Assembly: GCA_046329585.1 (NCBI GenBank)
Contig: JAXLUI010000001.1
Location: forward strand, 620,001-684,000
Direction of reading: 5' to 3'
Source of the DNA: DLKC01 sp002478885
GTDB taxonomy: Bacteria > Bacteroidota > Bacteroidia > Chitinophagales > Chitinophagaceae
Length of the DNA: 64,000 bases
Of this stretch, positions 52,242 through 61,194 are shown piece by piece (the first letter of the stretch is position 1; every line of letters begins with the position of its first letter). Both the position numbers and the translations under genes were made by a program. The notes below the pieces were generated by a model. The model was not told the DNA's origin. It worked only from the letters and a program-made list of their open reading frames with translations, and did not search any database.

Positions 52242-53129
52242 GTGAACCATTACGACGTTTATATTGGCGAATTTCTTTCACGCAACAAAGCAATCTCTCT
52301 CGGTAAAATCGGGCATTTATCATATTTCTCGGAAGCAGACGCTGGGCAACATGTTTTAACAGGCAGTTTACATTTTACATACGACAAAAAGGCTGTAACA
52401 TCACCGGAACTTATCGATTATATCGCCGAACAGACCGGAAAAAAAAGAACGCTTATCGACTCTGATGTTGACTCTTATTTTGAATTGGCGCGGCAGATTA
52501 TCAATATCGGGAATCCCCACGAAATTGAAGGTATTGGCGTTTTCAGGATCAATAAAACAGGACAAATAGAATTCTCGATCCCAGAACCCGGCTTAAAAAA
52601 AGAAGAAGCCAGGTCTTCGAAAAAACAGCAATCGCTTAGCGGCACAAGTTTTCAACCCGAAAAGAGGAAGAGTAAAAATGCACTGATGGTTTTCGCCGCA
52701 GTTATTGTGCTTGCCGTTCTGGTTGTAATCGGCTGGGGAACCTACAAACTCTTTATAGGCAACAGTGCCCTGCTAAAGGACACCGATACCGCGGAAGAGG
52801 TTACCATACTGCCCCATAAGGATACCACCATTACTCCTGTAAAGGATTCTGCGATCTCCAGCCAGCAGACGCCCGTGGTTAATTCAAATGATTCTGCGTA
52901 TTACCGTTTCATCCACGAAACAACAAAATATGCACTGCGAGCACAAAAGCGCACAGAAACACTTCGCTCCTATGGGAATCCCGCCGCATACGACAGCCTT
53001 CAAACCGACAGCGGTAAAATCTATCGCCTGTACTTAAAAATAAAAATATTACCTGTCGATTCAACAAGGGTAAAAGATTCTTTGCAAAAGAATTTCCAAA
53101 GAACTGTGGCCATTGAAAAGGCAGATTGA
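52242..53129 (+). CDS. HU-domain (CCDC81-like) protein with one membrane helix
   Basis: A 295-residue protein. Residues about 1-115 match the two bacterial CCDC81-like HU domains (YDVYIGEFLSRNKAISLGKIG, NIGNPHEIEGIGVFRINKTGQIEF). A basic linker (EKRKSKN) and one helix (about 147-171) follow, then a polar C-terminus of about 120 residues on the other side of the membrane. The start is GTG. It may tie DNA or a protein partner to the cell envelope. SPOR-domain relatives bind peptidoglycan; no SPOR domain is clear here. Confidence 0.78.
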   Translation: MNHYDVYIGEFLSRNKAISLGKIGHLSYFSEADAGQHVLTGSLHFTYDKKAVTSPELIDYIAEQTGKKRTLIDSDVDSYFELARQIINIGNPHEIEGIGVFRINKTGQIEFSIPEPGLKKEEARSSKKQQSLSGTSFQPEKRKSKNALMVFAAVIVLAVLVVIGWGTYKLFIGNSALLKDTDTAEEVTILPHKDTTITPVKDSAISSQQTPVVNSNDSAYYRFIHETTKYALRAQKRTETLRSYGNPAAYDSLQTDSGKIYRLYLKIKILPVDSTRVKDSLQKNFQRTVAIEKAD

Positions 53130-53151
53130 TTGCTTAAGAAACTACTGCTGT

Positions 53152-53844
53152 ATGAAACTTTCGAGATTAATCATTCCACTGCTGTTTTGCCTCGCACTAC
53201 TGGCAGATTGCTTAATGATACTTAATGCCCAGAACGAATACAGGGTTTTTACCAAAACGTTGCTGGTACCAATTTTACTGGCGGGAATTTATATAGAAGC
53301 AAAAGACACCAAACATACGCGTTCAAAAATGATCGCCAACCTCGGCCTTTTCTTCTGTTTTCTCGGCGATTTCTTTTTACTCTTCGACCAGGATCCATAT
53401 TATTTTGTTTTTGGTCTCGGCTCTTTTCTTGTGGCCCATATTTTTTTTATCGTTTTCTTCTACCGCTTAAAACCTTTTTCCGACAAATACAGGCTTTTCA
53501 TTTTTACCACAGCCATAATTATATTGTTTTATCTTATGGCATTGCTCTTTTTAATATGGAGCAATGTTACCGTGCAAGGTCTGCAAATACCGGTTGCCAT
53601 TTACGCGGCAGTATTAGGCATTATGTTGCTTACAGCCGCTAACACACTTAACAACCGCAGCATGAAAAGGCTTTCGAAAAACTATTTTATACCGGGGGCA
53701 GTTTTGTTTGTGCTATCAGATTCAGCGCTTGCCATCAATAAATTTTCTTTCAAATTCAATTACAGCGGCGTTATCGTAATGGTGCTTTATGCAGCTGCAT
53801 TGCTGGTGCTAACTACCGGCATGCTGCGTTTTTTGAGGAAATAA
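53152..53844 (+). CDS. YhhN/TMEM86-family lysoplasmalogenase-like membrane protein
   Basis: A 230-residue protein with about eight helices. The start at 53152 is preferred over the open frame from 53113, which overlaps the previous gene. LGLFFCFLGDFFLLFDQDPYYFVFGLGSFLVAHIFFI and PGAVLFVLSDSALAINKF carry the Asp-rich helices of the YhhN family. Animal TMEM86B hydrolyses the vinyl-ether bond of lysoplasmalogens; the bacterial role is unclear. Confidence 0.86.
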   Translation: MKLSRLIIPLLFCLALLADCLMILNAQNEYRVFTKTLLVPILLAGIYIEAKDTKHTRSKMIANLGLFFCFLGDFFLLFDQDPYYFVFGLGSFLVAHIFFIVFFYRLKPFSDKYRLFIFTTAIIILFYLMALLFLIWSNVTVQGLQIPVAIYAAVLGIMLLTAANTLNNRSMKRLSKNYFIPGAVLFVLSDSALAINKFSFKFNYSGVIVMVLYAAALLVLTTGMLRFLRK

Positions 53845-53858
53845 ACGCAGAAAGAAGC

Positions 53859-53910
53859 TTTTGTTACCAGCTGTAGTTTATCTCTTCAACTTTCGTTGCG
53901 TCGCACACTT
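53859..53910 (-). repeat. Interspersed repeat unit
   Basis: The tail CCAGC (53867-53871) and head GTTGCGTCGCACACTT (53895-53910), offset 39. It begins 14 bases behind the YhhN stop codon. Confidence 0.85.
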
Positions 53911-53971
53911 CTGCTGCATATCTTTAAGCGGCAAATAATTTTCAGCAATACCATCAACCACCAATAATACT

Positions 53972-55399
53972 ATGCTCAAACGCAGGAAGTTTATCACCCA
54001 GGCGGCCATGGCGTCAGCCGCCTTTGCATTTTCAAAACAGGCAGGCGCCAAATTTTACGGTAACGGTTTTCCCGTTGTCCGCATCGCTGAAGCGCAGCGA
54101 AAATTCAAAAGCGCCTCTGTTGAAAAATTAATCGCAGAAGTAAAACAAAAGACCGGGAACAAAGAGCTCGCCTGGATGTTCGAAAACTGCTTTCCCAACA
54201 CACTCGATACGACAGTCGATTTTGAAATGACCGATGGCAGGCCAGACACTTATGTTATCACAGGAGATATAGATGCAATGTGGCTACGCGACAGCACTGC
54301 ACAAGTATGGCCATATATTCCTTTGTGTAAGGATGACAAAGACCTGCAGCAACTCATCAAAGGAGTAATAAACCGGCAGGTGAAATGTATACTGAAAGAC
54401 CCTTATGCCAATGCTTTTTATAAGGATGAGAACAAGGTTAGCGAATGGAAAGCAACGGATATTACCGACATGAAGCCTGGTGTTCATGAACGTAAGTGGG
54501 AGATTGACAGCCTTTGTTACCCGATTCGTTTAAGTTACGGTTACTGGCAAGAAACCGGTGACACATCTGCTTTTGACGAACTTTGGGTAGCAGCCATCAG
54601 GCTGATTGTAAAGACATTTAAGGAACAACAGCGCTTCGACGGTCCCGGACCCTACACATTCCAGCGCAATACTGCATGGGCTACAGACGGCGTTCCCCTT
54701 AGCGGCTATGGCTACCCGGTTAAGCCGAATGGTTTAATATGCTCTATGTTCCGGCCGAGTGACGACGCAACCATATTCCCTTACCTTATTCCGAGCAATT
54801 TGTTTGCATCCCGCGTACTTACTTATATTCCGGAAATTGCCGGCGGAAAATTATTTGACCCGCAATTTGTAAAAGAGGTTACGGGCCTAAGCAACCAGGT
54901 AAGAGCGGCTGTTTATGATAATGCTGTGATAGAAGATAAAAGCCACGGTAAAATGTTTGCCTTTGAAGTAAATGGTTATGGCAGTCATAATTTAATGGAT
55001 GATGCCAATGTTCCGTCGCTTCTTTCTTTACCATATATCGGCGTTGTAAAACCCGATGACCCTGTCTACCTGAACACAAGAAAATATGTACTGTCAGAAA
55101 ATAACCCATTCTTTTATAAAGGCAAAGCGGGTGAAGGCATTGGTGGCCCGCATACAGGAATCAACACTATATGGCCAATGAGTATTGTGTTGCGCGGGCT
55201 AACCTCAACCGACGATAAAGAAATAAAACATTGCCTGGATGTGTTGCAAAACACCCATGCCAATACTGGCTTTATGCACGAAAGTTTTGATAAAGACGAC
55301 CCGGCAAAATTTACCCGTAAATGGTTTGCCTGGGCAAATACCATATTTGGTGAGTTTATCTGGAAGACCTACAGGGAGAAACCATACCTGTTGAGTTAA
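53972..55399 (+). CDS. GH125 exo-alpha-1,6-mannosidase-like protein
   Basis: A 475-residue protein with a Tat-like signal (KRRKFITQAAMASAA). An (alpha/alpha)6 barrel with GH125 blocks: DIDAMWLRDSTAQVWPY (catalytic Asp), ATDGVPLSGYGYPVKPNGLICSMFRPSDDATIFPYLIPSN, KMFAFEVNGYGSHNLMDDANVPSLLSLPY, GPHTGINTIWPMS. GH125 enzymes cleave alpha-1,6-mannose without a metal. It likely acts on mannan or host/fungal N-glycans in the periplasm. Confidence 0.92.
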   Translation: MLKRRKFITQAAMASAAFAFSKQAGAKFYGNGFPVVRIAEAQRKFKSASVEKLIAEVKQKTGNKELAWMFENCFPNTLDTTVDFEMTDGRPDTYVITGDIDAMWLRDSTAQVWPYIPLCKDDKDLQQLIKGVINRQVKCILKDPYANAFYKDENKVSEWKATDITDMKPGVHERKWEIDSLCYPIRLSYGYWQETGDTSAFDELWVAAIRLIVKTFKEQQRFDGPGPYTFQRNTAWATDGVPLSGYGYPVKPNGLICSMFRPSDDATIFPYLIPSNLFASRVLTYIPEIAGGKLFDPQFVKEVTGLSNQVRAAVYDNAVIEDKSHGKMFAFEVNGYGSHNLMDDANVPSLLSLPYIGVVKPDDPVYLNTRKYVLSENNPFFYKGKAGEGIGGPHTGINTIWPMSIVLRGLTSTDDKEIKHCLDVLQNTHANTGFMHESFDKDDPAKFTRKWFAWANTIFGEFIWKTYREKPYLLS

Positions 55400-55403
55400 A
55401 CGC

Positions 55404-55433
55404 AAAAAAAGCTGCTTAACCGCAGCTTTTTTT
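55404..55433. terminator. Bidirectional terminator
   Basis: AAAAAAAGCTGC / GCAGCTTTTTTT (55404-55415 and 55422-55433), a perfect 12-bp stem with a six-base loop. It serves the mannosidase and the convergent TonB gene, whose stop codon overlaps it. Confidence 0.92.
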
Positions 55434-55872
55434 ATTCAGCACTAACCTGCCAGCTGATTGTTTGTTTCTGCCGGTAGATGACTTTCTGCCCGTTGATGGT
55501 CGCGGGCTTCCACTTTGGGCCTTCGCTGATAACCCTCGCAGATTCTGCTGCCAGTTTGGAGTGTACATCCTTTGGATTCAACACCTGCACCTCTGATATA
55601 TTGCCAAGCGTGTCTACAAGAAACGACACAACAGCCGTTTGCACGATTGACTGGCCCTTCTTTGGCCTTAAATATTTTGCACCGAGGTCGGCATTAAGGC
55701 TGGCTTCGAGGTAGCGCTGCCAGCCTTTTGGCCCGCCGGGAAACTGCGCTTCTATGCGAACTGCGGAATCCTTGCTATCGTTGCTGCCGGGGCCTGGTTT
55801 GACACTGTCAATTGTTTGGGCGTTGGCGAAAAAACTGGCTGTGAGCAAAACACTTACAAAAAAATATTTCAT
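55432..55872 (-). CDS. TonB-like protein with signal peptide
   Basis: A 146-residue protein. The start at 55872 begins the signal peptide MKYFFVSVLLTASFFANAQ; the open frame to 55962 reads through a repeat unit. AQFPGGPKGWQRYLEASLNADL and VSFLVDTLGNISEVQVLNPKDVHSKLAAESARV match the TonB C-terminal domain. It lacks an N-terminal inner-membrane helix, so it differs from energy-transducing TonB. Confidence 0.82.
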   Translation of the reverse strand: MKYFFVSVLLTASFFANAQTIDSVKPGPGSNDSKDSAVRIEAQFPGGPKGWQRYLEASLNADLGAKYLRPKKGQSIVQTAVVSFLVDTLGNISEVQVLNPKDVHSKLAAESARVISEGPKWKPATINGQKVIYRQKQTISWQVSAE

Positions 55873-55901
55873 AGCCGGGCTATTTGGTGAATTGGTAAAA
55901 T

Positions 55902-55933
55902 AAAAAAAGCAGCCCGGAAAAACAAGCTGCTTT
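55902..55933 (-). terminator. Terminator of pgi
   Basis: On the minus strand AAAGCAGC pairs with GCTGCTTT, followed by a U-rich run. It lies about 70 bases behind the pgi stop codon, beyond the repeat unit. Confidence 0.75.
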
Positions 55934-55947
55934 ATGTTATGTTGTAC

Positions 55948-55999
55948 AAGAGTGCGACGCAAGTAAAGCTTAATTGAAAAAAGGAAGCCGGGTTAATAC
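55948..55999 (+). repeat. Interspersed repeat unit behind pgi
   Basis: The head AAGAGTGCGACGCAAG (55948-55963) and tail GCCGGGTTAATAC from 55987 (offset 39). It ends four bases from the pgi stop codon, tail-first. Confidence 0.9.
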
Positions 56000-56003
56000 G
56001 CTG

Positions 56004-57662
56004 TTATCCTTTTCTCATCTCTTTAAACGCGTTGATCAATCCGTTGGTGGAAGAATCATGCGAACTCACCGCTTTTGTATGCTCTAATTCAGGAAGGATC
56101 TTATTGGCGAGCTGTTTGCCTAATTCAACACCCCACTGGTCAAAACTGAAGATGTTCCATATTACACCCTGCACAAAGATTTTGTGTTCGTACAAAGCGA
56201 TAAGGCTTCCCAGGGTTGATGGCGTGATTTGCTTTACAAGAAATGAGTTGGTTGGCCTGTTACCCTGGAACACTTTGAAAGGTGTAAGTTTTTTGATCTC
56301 TTCCTTTGTTTTGCCTGCGGCTTCGAACTCGGCCTTTACTTCGGCTTCAGACTTACCGGTCATCAATGCCTCGGTCTGTGCAAAAAAGTTGCTCAACAGC
56401 TTTGTGTGGTGATCGCCTATGGGGTTATGGCTTATGGCGGGTGCAATAAAGTCGCATGGAATTAAGACCGTTCCCTGGTGAATAAGCTGGTAAAAAGCAT
56501 GCTGCCCGTTTGTGCCGGGTTCGCCCCATATAACCGGGCCGGTGGAATAACGGGCTTCATCGCCAATGCGGTCGACATATTTACCATTGCTTTCCATATT
56601 GCCCTGCTGAAAATAGGCTGCAAAGCGGTGCATATATTGATCGTATGGAAGAATGGCTTCTGTTTGTGCTTTAAAGAAATTGGTGTACCAAACACCAAGC
56701 AACGCCATCAGCACAGGGATATTCCTGTCAAATTTTTCTTTTTTAAAATATTCGTCCACTTCGTGGGCGCCTTTGAGCAGGCTTTCGAAATGATCGAAAC
56801 CAATGCTAAGCGCGATAGAAAGGCCGATGGCGCTCCATAGAGAATAACGTCCACCAACCCAATCCCAGAACTCAAACATATTCTTTGTATCAATGCCGAA
56901 TTTGCTCACCTCTTTTTCATTGGTGCTTAACGCAGCAAAATGCGCAGCAACATGCTTTTCATCTTTGGCATGTTCAAGAAACCATGCACGGGCAGTGTGT
57001 GCGTTGGTCATGGTTTCCTGCGTGGTGAATGTTTTAGACGCAATCAGGAAAAGCGTTTCATCGGGCGTTATTTTCTTTAATGTTTCGGCAATATGCGTAC
57101 CATCGACATTGCTCACAAAATAAGATTCAATATTTTTCTTTTTATATGGCTTCAATGCCTCTGTAACCATTAAAGGCCCGAGATCACTTCCGCCGATGCC
57201 AATGTTTACAACGTACCTGATCGGCTTACCGGTATAACCTTTCCACCCGCCACTGTGAATGGATTCGCAAAAACCCTTCATCTGTGCAAGCACTCGTCTA
57301 ACATCAGGCATCACATCAGTGCCATCGACCATTACCGGGGCATCGGAAAAGTTACGCAAGGCCGTGTGCAGCACCGCGCGGCCTTCTGTTTCATTGATCT
57401 TATCGCCGTTAAACATTGCCTGCACGGCCTCTTTTACATGGCATTCATCTGCCAGCAATTGAAGCAGCTGCAATGTTTTTGGCGTTATGATATTCTTGGA
57501 ATAGTCGAAAAGTATGTCGTTAAATTTTACAGAGAATTTCTTAAACCTGTCTGCATCATTTTCAAACAGTGTTTTCATTTTCGTCTGCTTCATCTCTTCC
57601 TGGTGGTGCTTTTTCAGCAGTAGCCAGGCTTGTGTTGTTGTCGGGTTAACTCGTGGAAACAT
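56004..57662 (-). CDS. pgi: Glucose-6-phosphate isomerase
   Basis: A 552-residue cytoplasmic enzyme that interconverts glucose-6-phosphate and fructose-6-phosphate. NIGIGGSDLGP, SKTFTTQETMTNA, FEFWDWVGGRYSLWSAIGLSIAL, and GQHAFYQLIHQGTVLIPCDFI are the PGI signatures, with catalytic Glu, His and Lys in place. The last part SFDQWGVELGKQLA is the second PROSITE-type pattern. Length is normal. Confidence 0.96.
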   Translation of the reverse strand: MFPRVNPTTTQAWLLLKKHHQEEMKQTKMKTLFENDADRFKKFSVKFNDILFDYSKNIITPKTLQLLQLLADECHVKEAVQAMFNGDKINETEGRAVLHTALRNFSDAPVMVDGTDVMPDVRRVLAQMKGFCESIHSGGWKGYTGKPIRYVVNIGIGGSDLGPLMVTEALKPYKKKNIESYFVSNVDGTHIAETLKKITPDETLFLIASKTFTTQETMTNAHTARAWFLEHAKDEKHVAAHFAALSTNEKEVSKFGIDTKNMFEFWDWVGGRYSLWSAIGLSIALSIGFDHFESLLKGAHEVDEYFKKEKFDRNIPVLMALLGVWYTNFFKAQTEAILPYDQYMHRFAAYFQQGNMESNGKYVDRIGDEARYSTGPVIWGEPGTNGQHAFYQLIHQGTVLIPCDFIAPAISHNPIGDHHTKLLSNFFAQTEALMTGKSEAEVKAEFEAAGKTKEEIKKLTPFKVFQGNRPTNSFLVKQITPSTLGSLIALYEHKIFVQGVIWNIFSFDQWGVELGKQLANKILPELEHTKAVSSHDSSTNGLINAFKEMRKG

Positions 57663-57739
57663 TTATTGTTTGTTATTTGTGTAAACCTAAAATATATTCA
57701 GCTAACAGCTGATAATTATTAGCGCCGGCATTACAATCT

Positions 57740-58753
57740 CTACAGTGCTTCAATGATCGCGGAAACTTCGTTGATCATTGCCAGGTTTATGTCGAGATGC
57801 GTTACAAATCGCACATGCAGTGGTGAAATAGCTATAGCAAGCACGCCGAGCTCTTTTAATTTCTCAGCCAGTTGCTTCGAACTGTATCTTCCACCAACTT
57901 CAAAAATCACAATATTCGTAACGACCGGGAATATTGCCTTCACAAAATCTTTTTCAGACAGCACTTCTGCAAGTTTTTTTGCATGCATATGATCAACTGC
58001 CAAACGGTCTATATTATTGTCGAGCGCAAAAATTCCGGCAGCTGCCAGGTAACCTGCCTGCCTCATTCCCCCGCCAAAAACCTTTCTTATTCTTCTTGCC
58101 TGCTTTATAAAATCTTTACCGCCGATAAGTACGCTACCGGCCGGAGTTCCAAGCCCTTTACTCAAACAGACTGAAATGCTGTCGAAGATTTTCCCGTATA
58201 CCTGAGGCTGCTCCTGGTTTGCAATAATGGCATTGAAAATTCTCGCACCATCCAGGTGGAGCTTAAGATTATTTTGAAGGCATACTTCTTTAATAGCTTC
58301 AAAATCAGTAAAACTGTAGCAACTTCCACCACCGCGATTGGAAGTGTTTTCCAGCGTTACAAGCCTCGTTCTTGCTTTGTGAACATCATCTGCATTAATT
58401 GCTGATTCGACTTGTCCGGCAGTAATTCTTCCGTAATTGCCTTCCAGCGTTTTTACCTGGGCGCCTGAATTAAAGGCGATTCCGCCGCCTTCATAAATAT
58501 AAACATGCGACATTTTTTCGCAGATGACTTCGTCGCCCGGCTGCGTATGGCATTTTATAGCTACTTGATTGGTCATGGTGCCACTGGGACAAAATATAGC
58601 TGCTTCCATTCCGAACATATCGGCCAGCTTTTGTTCCAGTTCATTAACCGAAGGGTCTTCTCCAAAAACATCGTCGCCGACTTTAGCCTGCATCATTGCT
58701 TCAAGCATAGCCGGAGTGGGGTGTGTAACAGTGTCTGAACGCAAATCGATCAT
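57740..58753 (-). CDS. ltaE: Low-specificity L-threonine aldolase
   Basis: A 337-residue PLP enzyme that splits threonine and allo-threonine into glycine and acetaldehyde. MIDLRSDTVTHPTPAMLEAM and DDVFGEDPSVNELE start the protein. The PLP Lys is in ISVCLSKGLGTPAGSV. NLKLHLDGARIFNA binds the cofactor. It lies 77 bases behind pgi's start on the same strand. Confidence 0.93.
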   Translation of the reverse strand: MIDLRSDTVTHPTPAMLEAMMQAKVGDDVFGEDPSVNELEQKLADMFGMEAAIFCPSGTMTNQVAIKCHTQPGDEVICEKMSHVYIYEGGGIAFNSGAQVKTLEGNYGRITAGQVESAINADDVHKARTRLVTLENTSNRGGGSCYSFTDFEAIKEVCLQNNLKLHLDGARIFNAIIANQEQPQVYGKIFDSISVCLSKGLGTPAGSVLIGGKDFIKQARRIRKVFGGGMRQAGYLAAAGIFALDNNIDRLAVDHMHAKKLAEVLSEKDFVKAIFPVVTNIVIFEVGGRYSSKQLAEKLKELGVLAIAISPLHVRFVTHLDINLAMINEVSAIIEAL

Positions 58754-58782
58754 GGCAACGAAGATAAGTGATGCAAATAAAA

Positions 58783-58815
58783 AACAACGGCTACGTTATC
58801 TTGTAGCCGTTGCCT
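58783..58815 (-). terminator. Terminator behind the T9SS-exported protein gene
   Basis: CAACGGCTAC / GTAGCCGTTG (58785-58794 with 58803-58812), perfect 10-bp stem with an eight-base loop. On the minus strand it is followed by a U-run. It lies about 120 bases behind the stop at 58937 and just before the aldolase gene. Confidence 0.82.
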
Positions 58816-58936
58816 CAGTGCAATCATTTTTTTTAATATTGATTGTTTGTGTGATATTTTGTACGAAAACGTCTAACAATACAAGATAACGGCACAAACA
58901 GATGTAACTCTTTCAGGAATTACTCAATGACTAATT

Positions 58937-60943
58937 TTATTGTTTCATCACTTTAAAAGTTTCTGTACTGTTCCCCGAAACCGCTTTCACTAGATAAACA
59001 CCTTTGCTCAAACTGCTCATATTAACGTAAACAGTCTTTTGTCCCTGCACTGTTTTCATTGATGTAACTATCCTTCCTGTGATGTCTGTAATTGAAATCT
59101 GGTAACCAGGACTAAAGACCGGTATTGAAATCGTCAATTTGTCCATTACCGGGTTTGGATATATTTCAATCTTTGTTTTTTGCACAGATACTGCATCCTC
59201 GCTGTTTGCGCCAATTGTTGCCAATGGGCCGTCATCATTTCTGATCGTGCCTTTGCCTGTGTTATCTAAGATGGTAGCATTTACAGCATCAGAAAGTTTC
59301 ACTTTAAATGATTCATTTGCTTCGATATCAACATCTCCATTTACACTTATATTAACTGTCTTTACGGTTTCACCCGGATTGAATGTGACTTGTGTTTTGT
59401 TGGGCACAGCCACATAATCCACACCTCCGGCCGCTGTTACGTCTACAGTTTTGTATTTTACCTGTACCGTATTTGCTGAAGCGCTGCTAAGTGTAACTGA
59501 AAAATCAAATACTTTACTTCCGGAATTGCCTTCTGTTTTACTAACGTTGTTAATACTGATTGTTGGCGTACCGGCAGATGTTTCATCAAAAGCACAAATA
59601 GAAAACTGACCTTGATTCAAAGTATTTCTTGGTAGTACTCGAAAGTAAATTGTTTCACCAGGTGTGCGGCCCGAAAGGCTTATTCTTGCATGATTTGCAG
59701 AGGGAAACGCTGCGGTGTTCCCATCCTCGTCACAACTTATTTGTGTAAAAACACTACAATTGGTCGTTGTATAGGCTAACAACACCAGGTCATTGACCGC
59801 TGAATGTGTTGCAGACGTTTGTACAACTATATTACCGCTTGCCGGTACAACCGCACTATACCAAACATCATTGATAAGTGTAGAATTAACTGTACAGCTA
59901 GGATTACCTGTAAGCGCACTGGTTATATCCGCATTGTACAAGTTCCCAATTACAGAGTTGGTACAGCTTCCTGCACCAACTACGAGCGGTGTTGCAGACG
60001 AACAGGTATTATTCACCGGGAAGTTATTAAAGCCCTGTTGAATACAAAGACTGAATACGGCCCTTTCTGTAATGCCCATTGTCCATATCCTGATATAATA
60101 GTCTCGCCCTGCGGCCCCTGAAAAAGATGTGGTGCTACCTACGCCATAGTTGGCGGTACAACTTTGACTTATACCATTAGTGGCATCTATTATTTCCATA
60201 CCGAGATTTGCAAATCCGCCCGATGTGATAAGCGCACCTTCTTCAGGATAAATGTTAACGCCATTAGCGGGACATGTAAAGCGGAACCATACGTCGTCAT
60301 CATTTTCGTTATTGCAAAAGGGGTCGGGCACATCACGTGTTGCAGCAGCAGTGGTATAAAACTGCGGGGATATACACAATGCACCCGGATCATTTATCGA
60401 TAAAACAGTTGCTGAGCCTGGAGTATTACCCGGGGTAAGGGGATTAATATCCATTACGGCGAAAGAAAAAGTCATTGAATTGAGATTGCCCCGCGCCCAG
60501 AAACGCAGGTAATAAGTATTGCCGGGCGTTAACCCACCCAACATTTCATTACCATAAAAAGTGGCCATTTCATTATTACAGACAATCTGGTTTCCACCAC
60601 AACCATCATAAAGTGCATAGCCAAGAGTTACATAGCTGCTACCGGCCACAACAGTTTGCACCCTTAACAATTCTGTTTGTGTTACAGCTACGAATTTATA
60701 CCAGATATCGTCGTTATTATCACTACCGGTAATACAAGCAGGGTTGGGGCTGGATCTCGTGGCGCCAACTGTACTGGCATTGATATAATTGGTAGTAAGA
60801 TCATTGTAGGCAATGGTGTTAATTAATGTGGCACCGGAGCAGTTGTCATTTACCGGGGCCTGGGCAAACAGGTTATTTTGATAGAATACCTGCAAGCAGG
60901 CAGCAAAAGCAAAGCAAAGCAGCAGAGTTAAATTTTTTTTCAT
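58937..60943 (-). CDS. T9SS-exported multidomain surface protein
   Basis: A 668-residue protein. After a signal peptide (1-28) there are three related segments of about 135 residues (PVNDNCSGATLI.., TPGSATVLSIN.., PVNNTCSSATPLV..), each with Cys pairs and a D-[D/V]-W-[Y/F]-x-F/A motif, as in PPC-like jelly-roll domains. A Calx-beta domain follows (TEGNSGSKVFDF..NESFKVKLSDA). The C-terminal 75 residues (IEIYPNPVMDKLTISI..GVYLVKAV) are a type A T9SS sorting domain, so the protein is anchored or released at the cell surface. No enzyme domain is seen; adhesion is a fair guess. Confidence 0.88.
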   Translation of the reverse strand: MKKNLTLLLCFAFAACLQVFYQNNLFAQAPVNDNCSGATLINTIAYNDLTTNYINASTVGATRSSPNPACITGSDNNDDIWYKFVAVTQTELLRVQTVVAGSSYVTLGYALYDGCGGNQIVCNNEMATFYGNEMLGGLTPGNTYYLRFWARGNLNSMTFSFAVMDINPLTPGNTPGSATVLSINDPGALCISPQFYTTAAATRDVPDPFCNNENDDDVWFRFTCPANGVNIYPEEGALITSGGFANLGMEIIDATNGISQSCTANYGVGSTTSFSGAAGRDYYIRIWTMGITERAVFSLCIQQGFNNFPVNNTCSSATPLVVGAGSCTNSVIGNLYNADITSALTGNPSCTVNSTLINDVWYSAVVPASGNIVVQTSATHSAVNDLVLLAYTTTNCSVFTQISCDEDGNTAAFPSANHARISLSGRTPGETIYFRVLPRNTLNQGQFSICAFDETSAGTPTISINNVSKTEGNSGSKVFDFSVTLSSASANTVQVKYKTVDVTAAGGVDYVAVPNKTQVTFNPGETVKTVNISVNGDVDIEANESFKVKLSDAVNATILDNTGKGTIRNDDGPLATIGANSEDAVSVQKTKIEIYPNPVMDKLTISIPVFSPGYQISITDITGRIVTSMKTVQGQKTVYVNMSSLSKGVYLVKAVSGNSTETFKVMKQ

Positions 60944-61194
60944 GTAATTAATTTAAAAAGTGAAGTAATGTGGGGGGGTCAATGAAGTTACGTAAAGCGA
61001 AAAATATAAGCAATAACACTTTGATTTCAAACGATAATAATGTAGCATTTAATAGAAAATTAATTGGCTGTTGAACCTAGGAAGCTGCTTATTGCAATAA
61101 CATGGATGGTTTAGGTTTAAAACAATTGTAGCAGATGTATTTTTACTGAAGTTTCGGCAGTTATGAGGCACGGCCGCATGGAGGAATAGCGTTC
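60944..61194. other. Intergenic region upstream of the T9SS gene and rpoD
   Basis: A divergent interval, A+T-rich. I see a G-run (GTGGGGGGGTC) near 60970 and no open reading frame or RNA that I can support. Confidence 0.5.
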
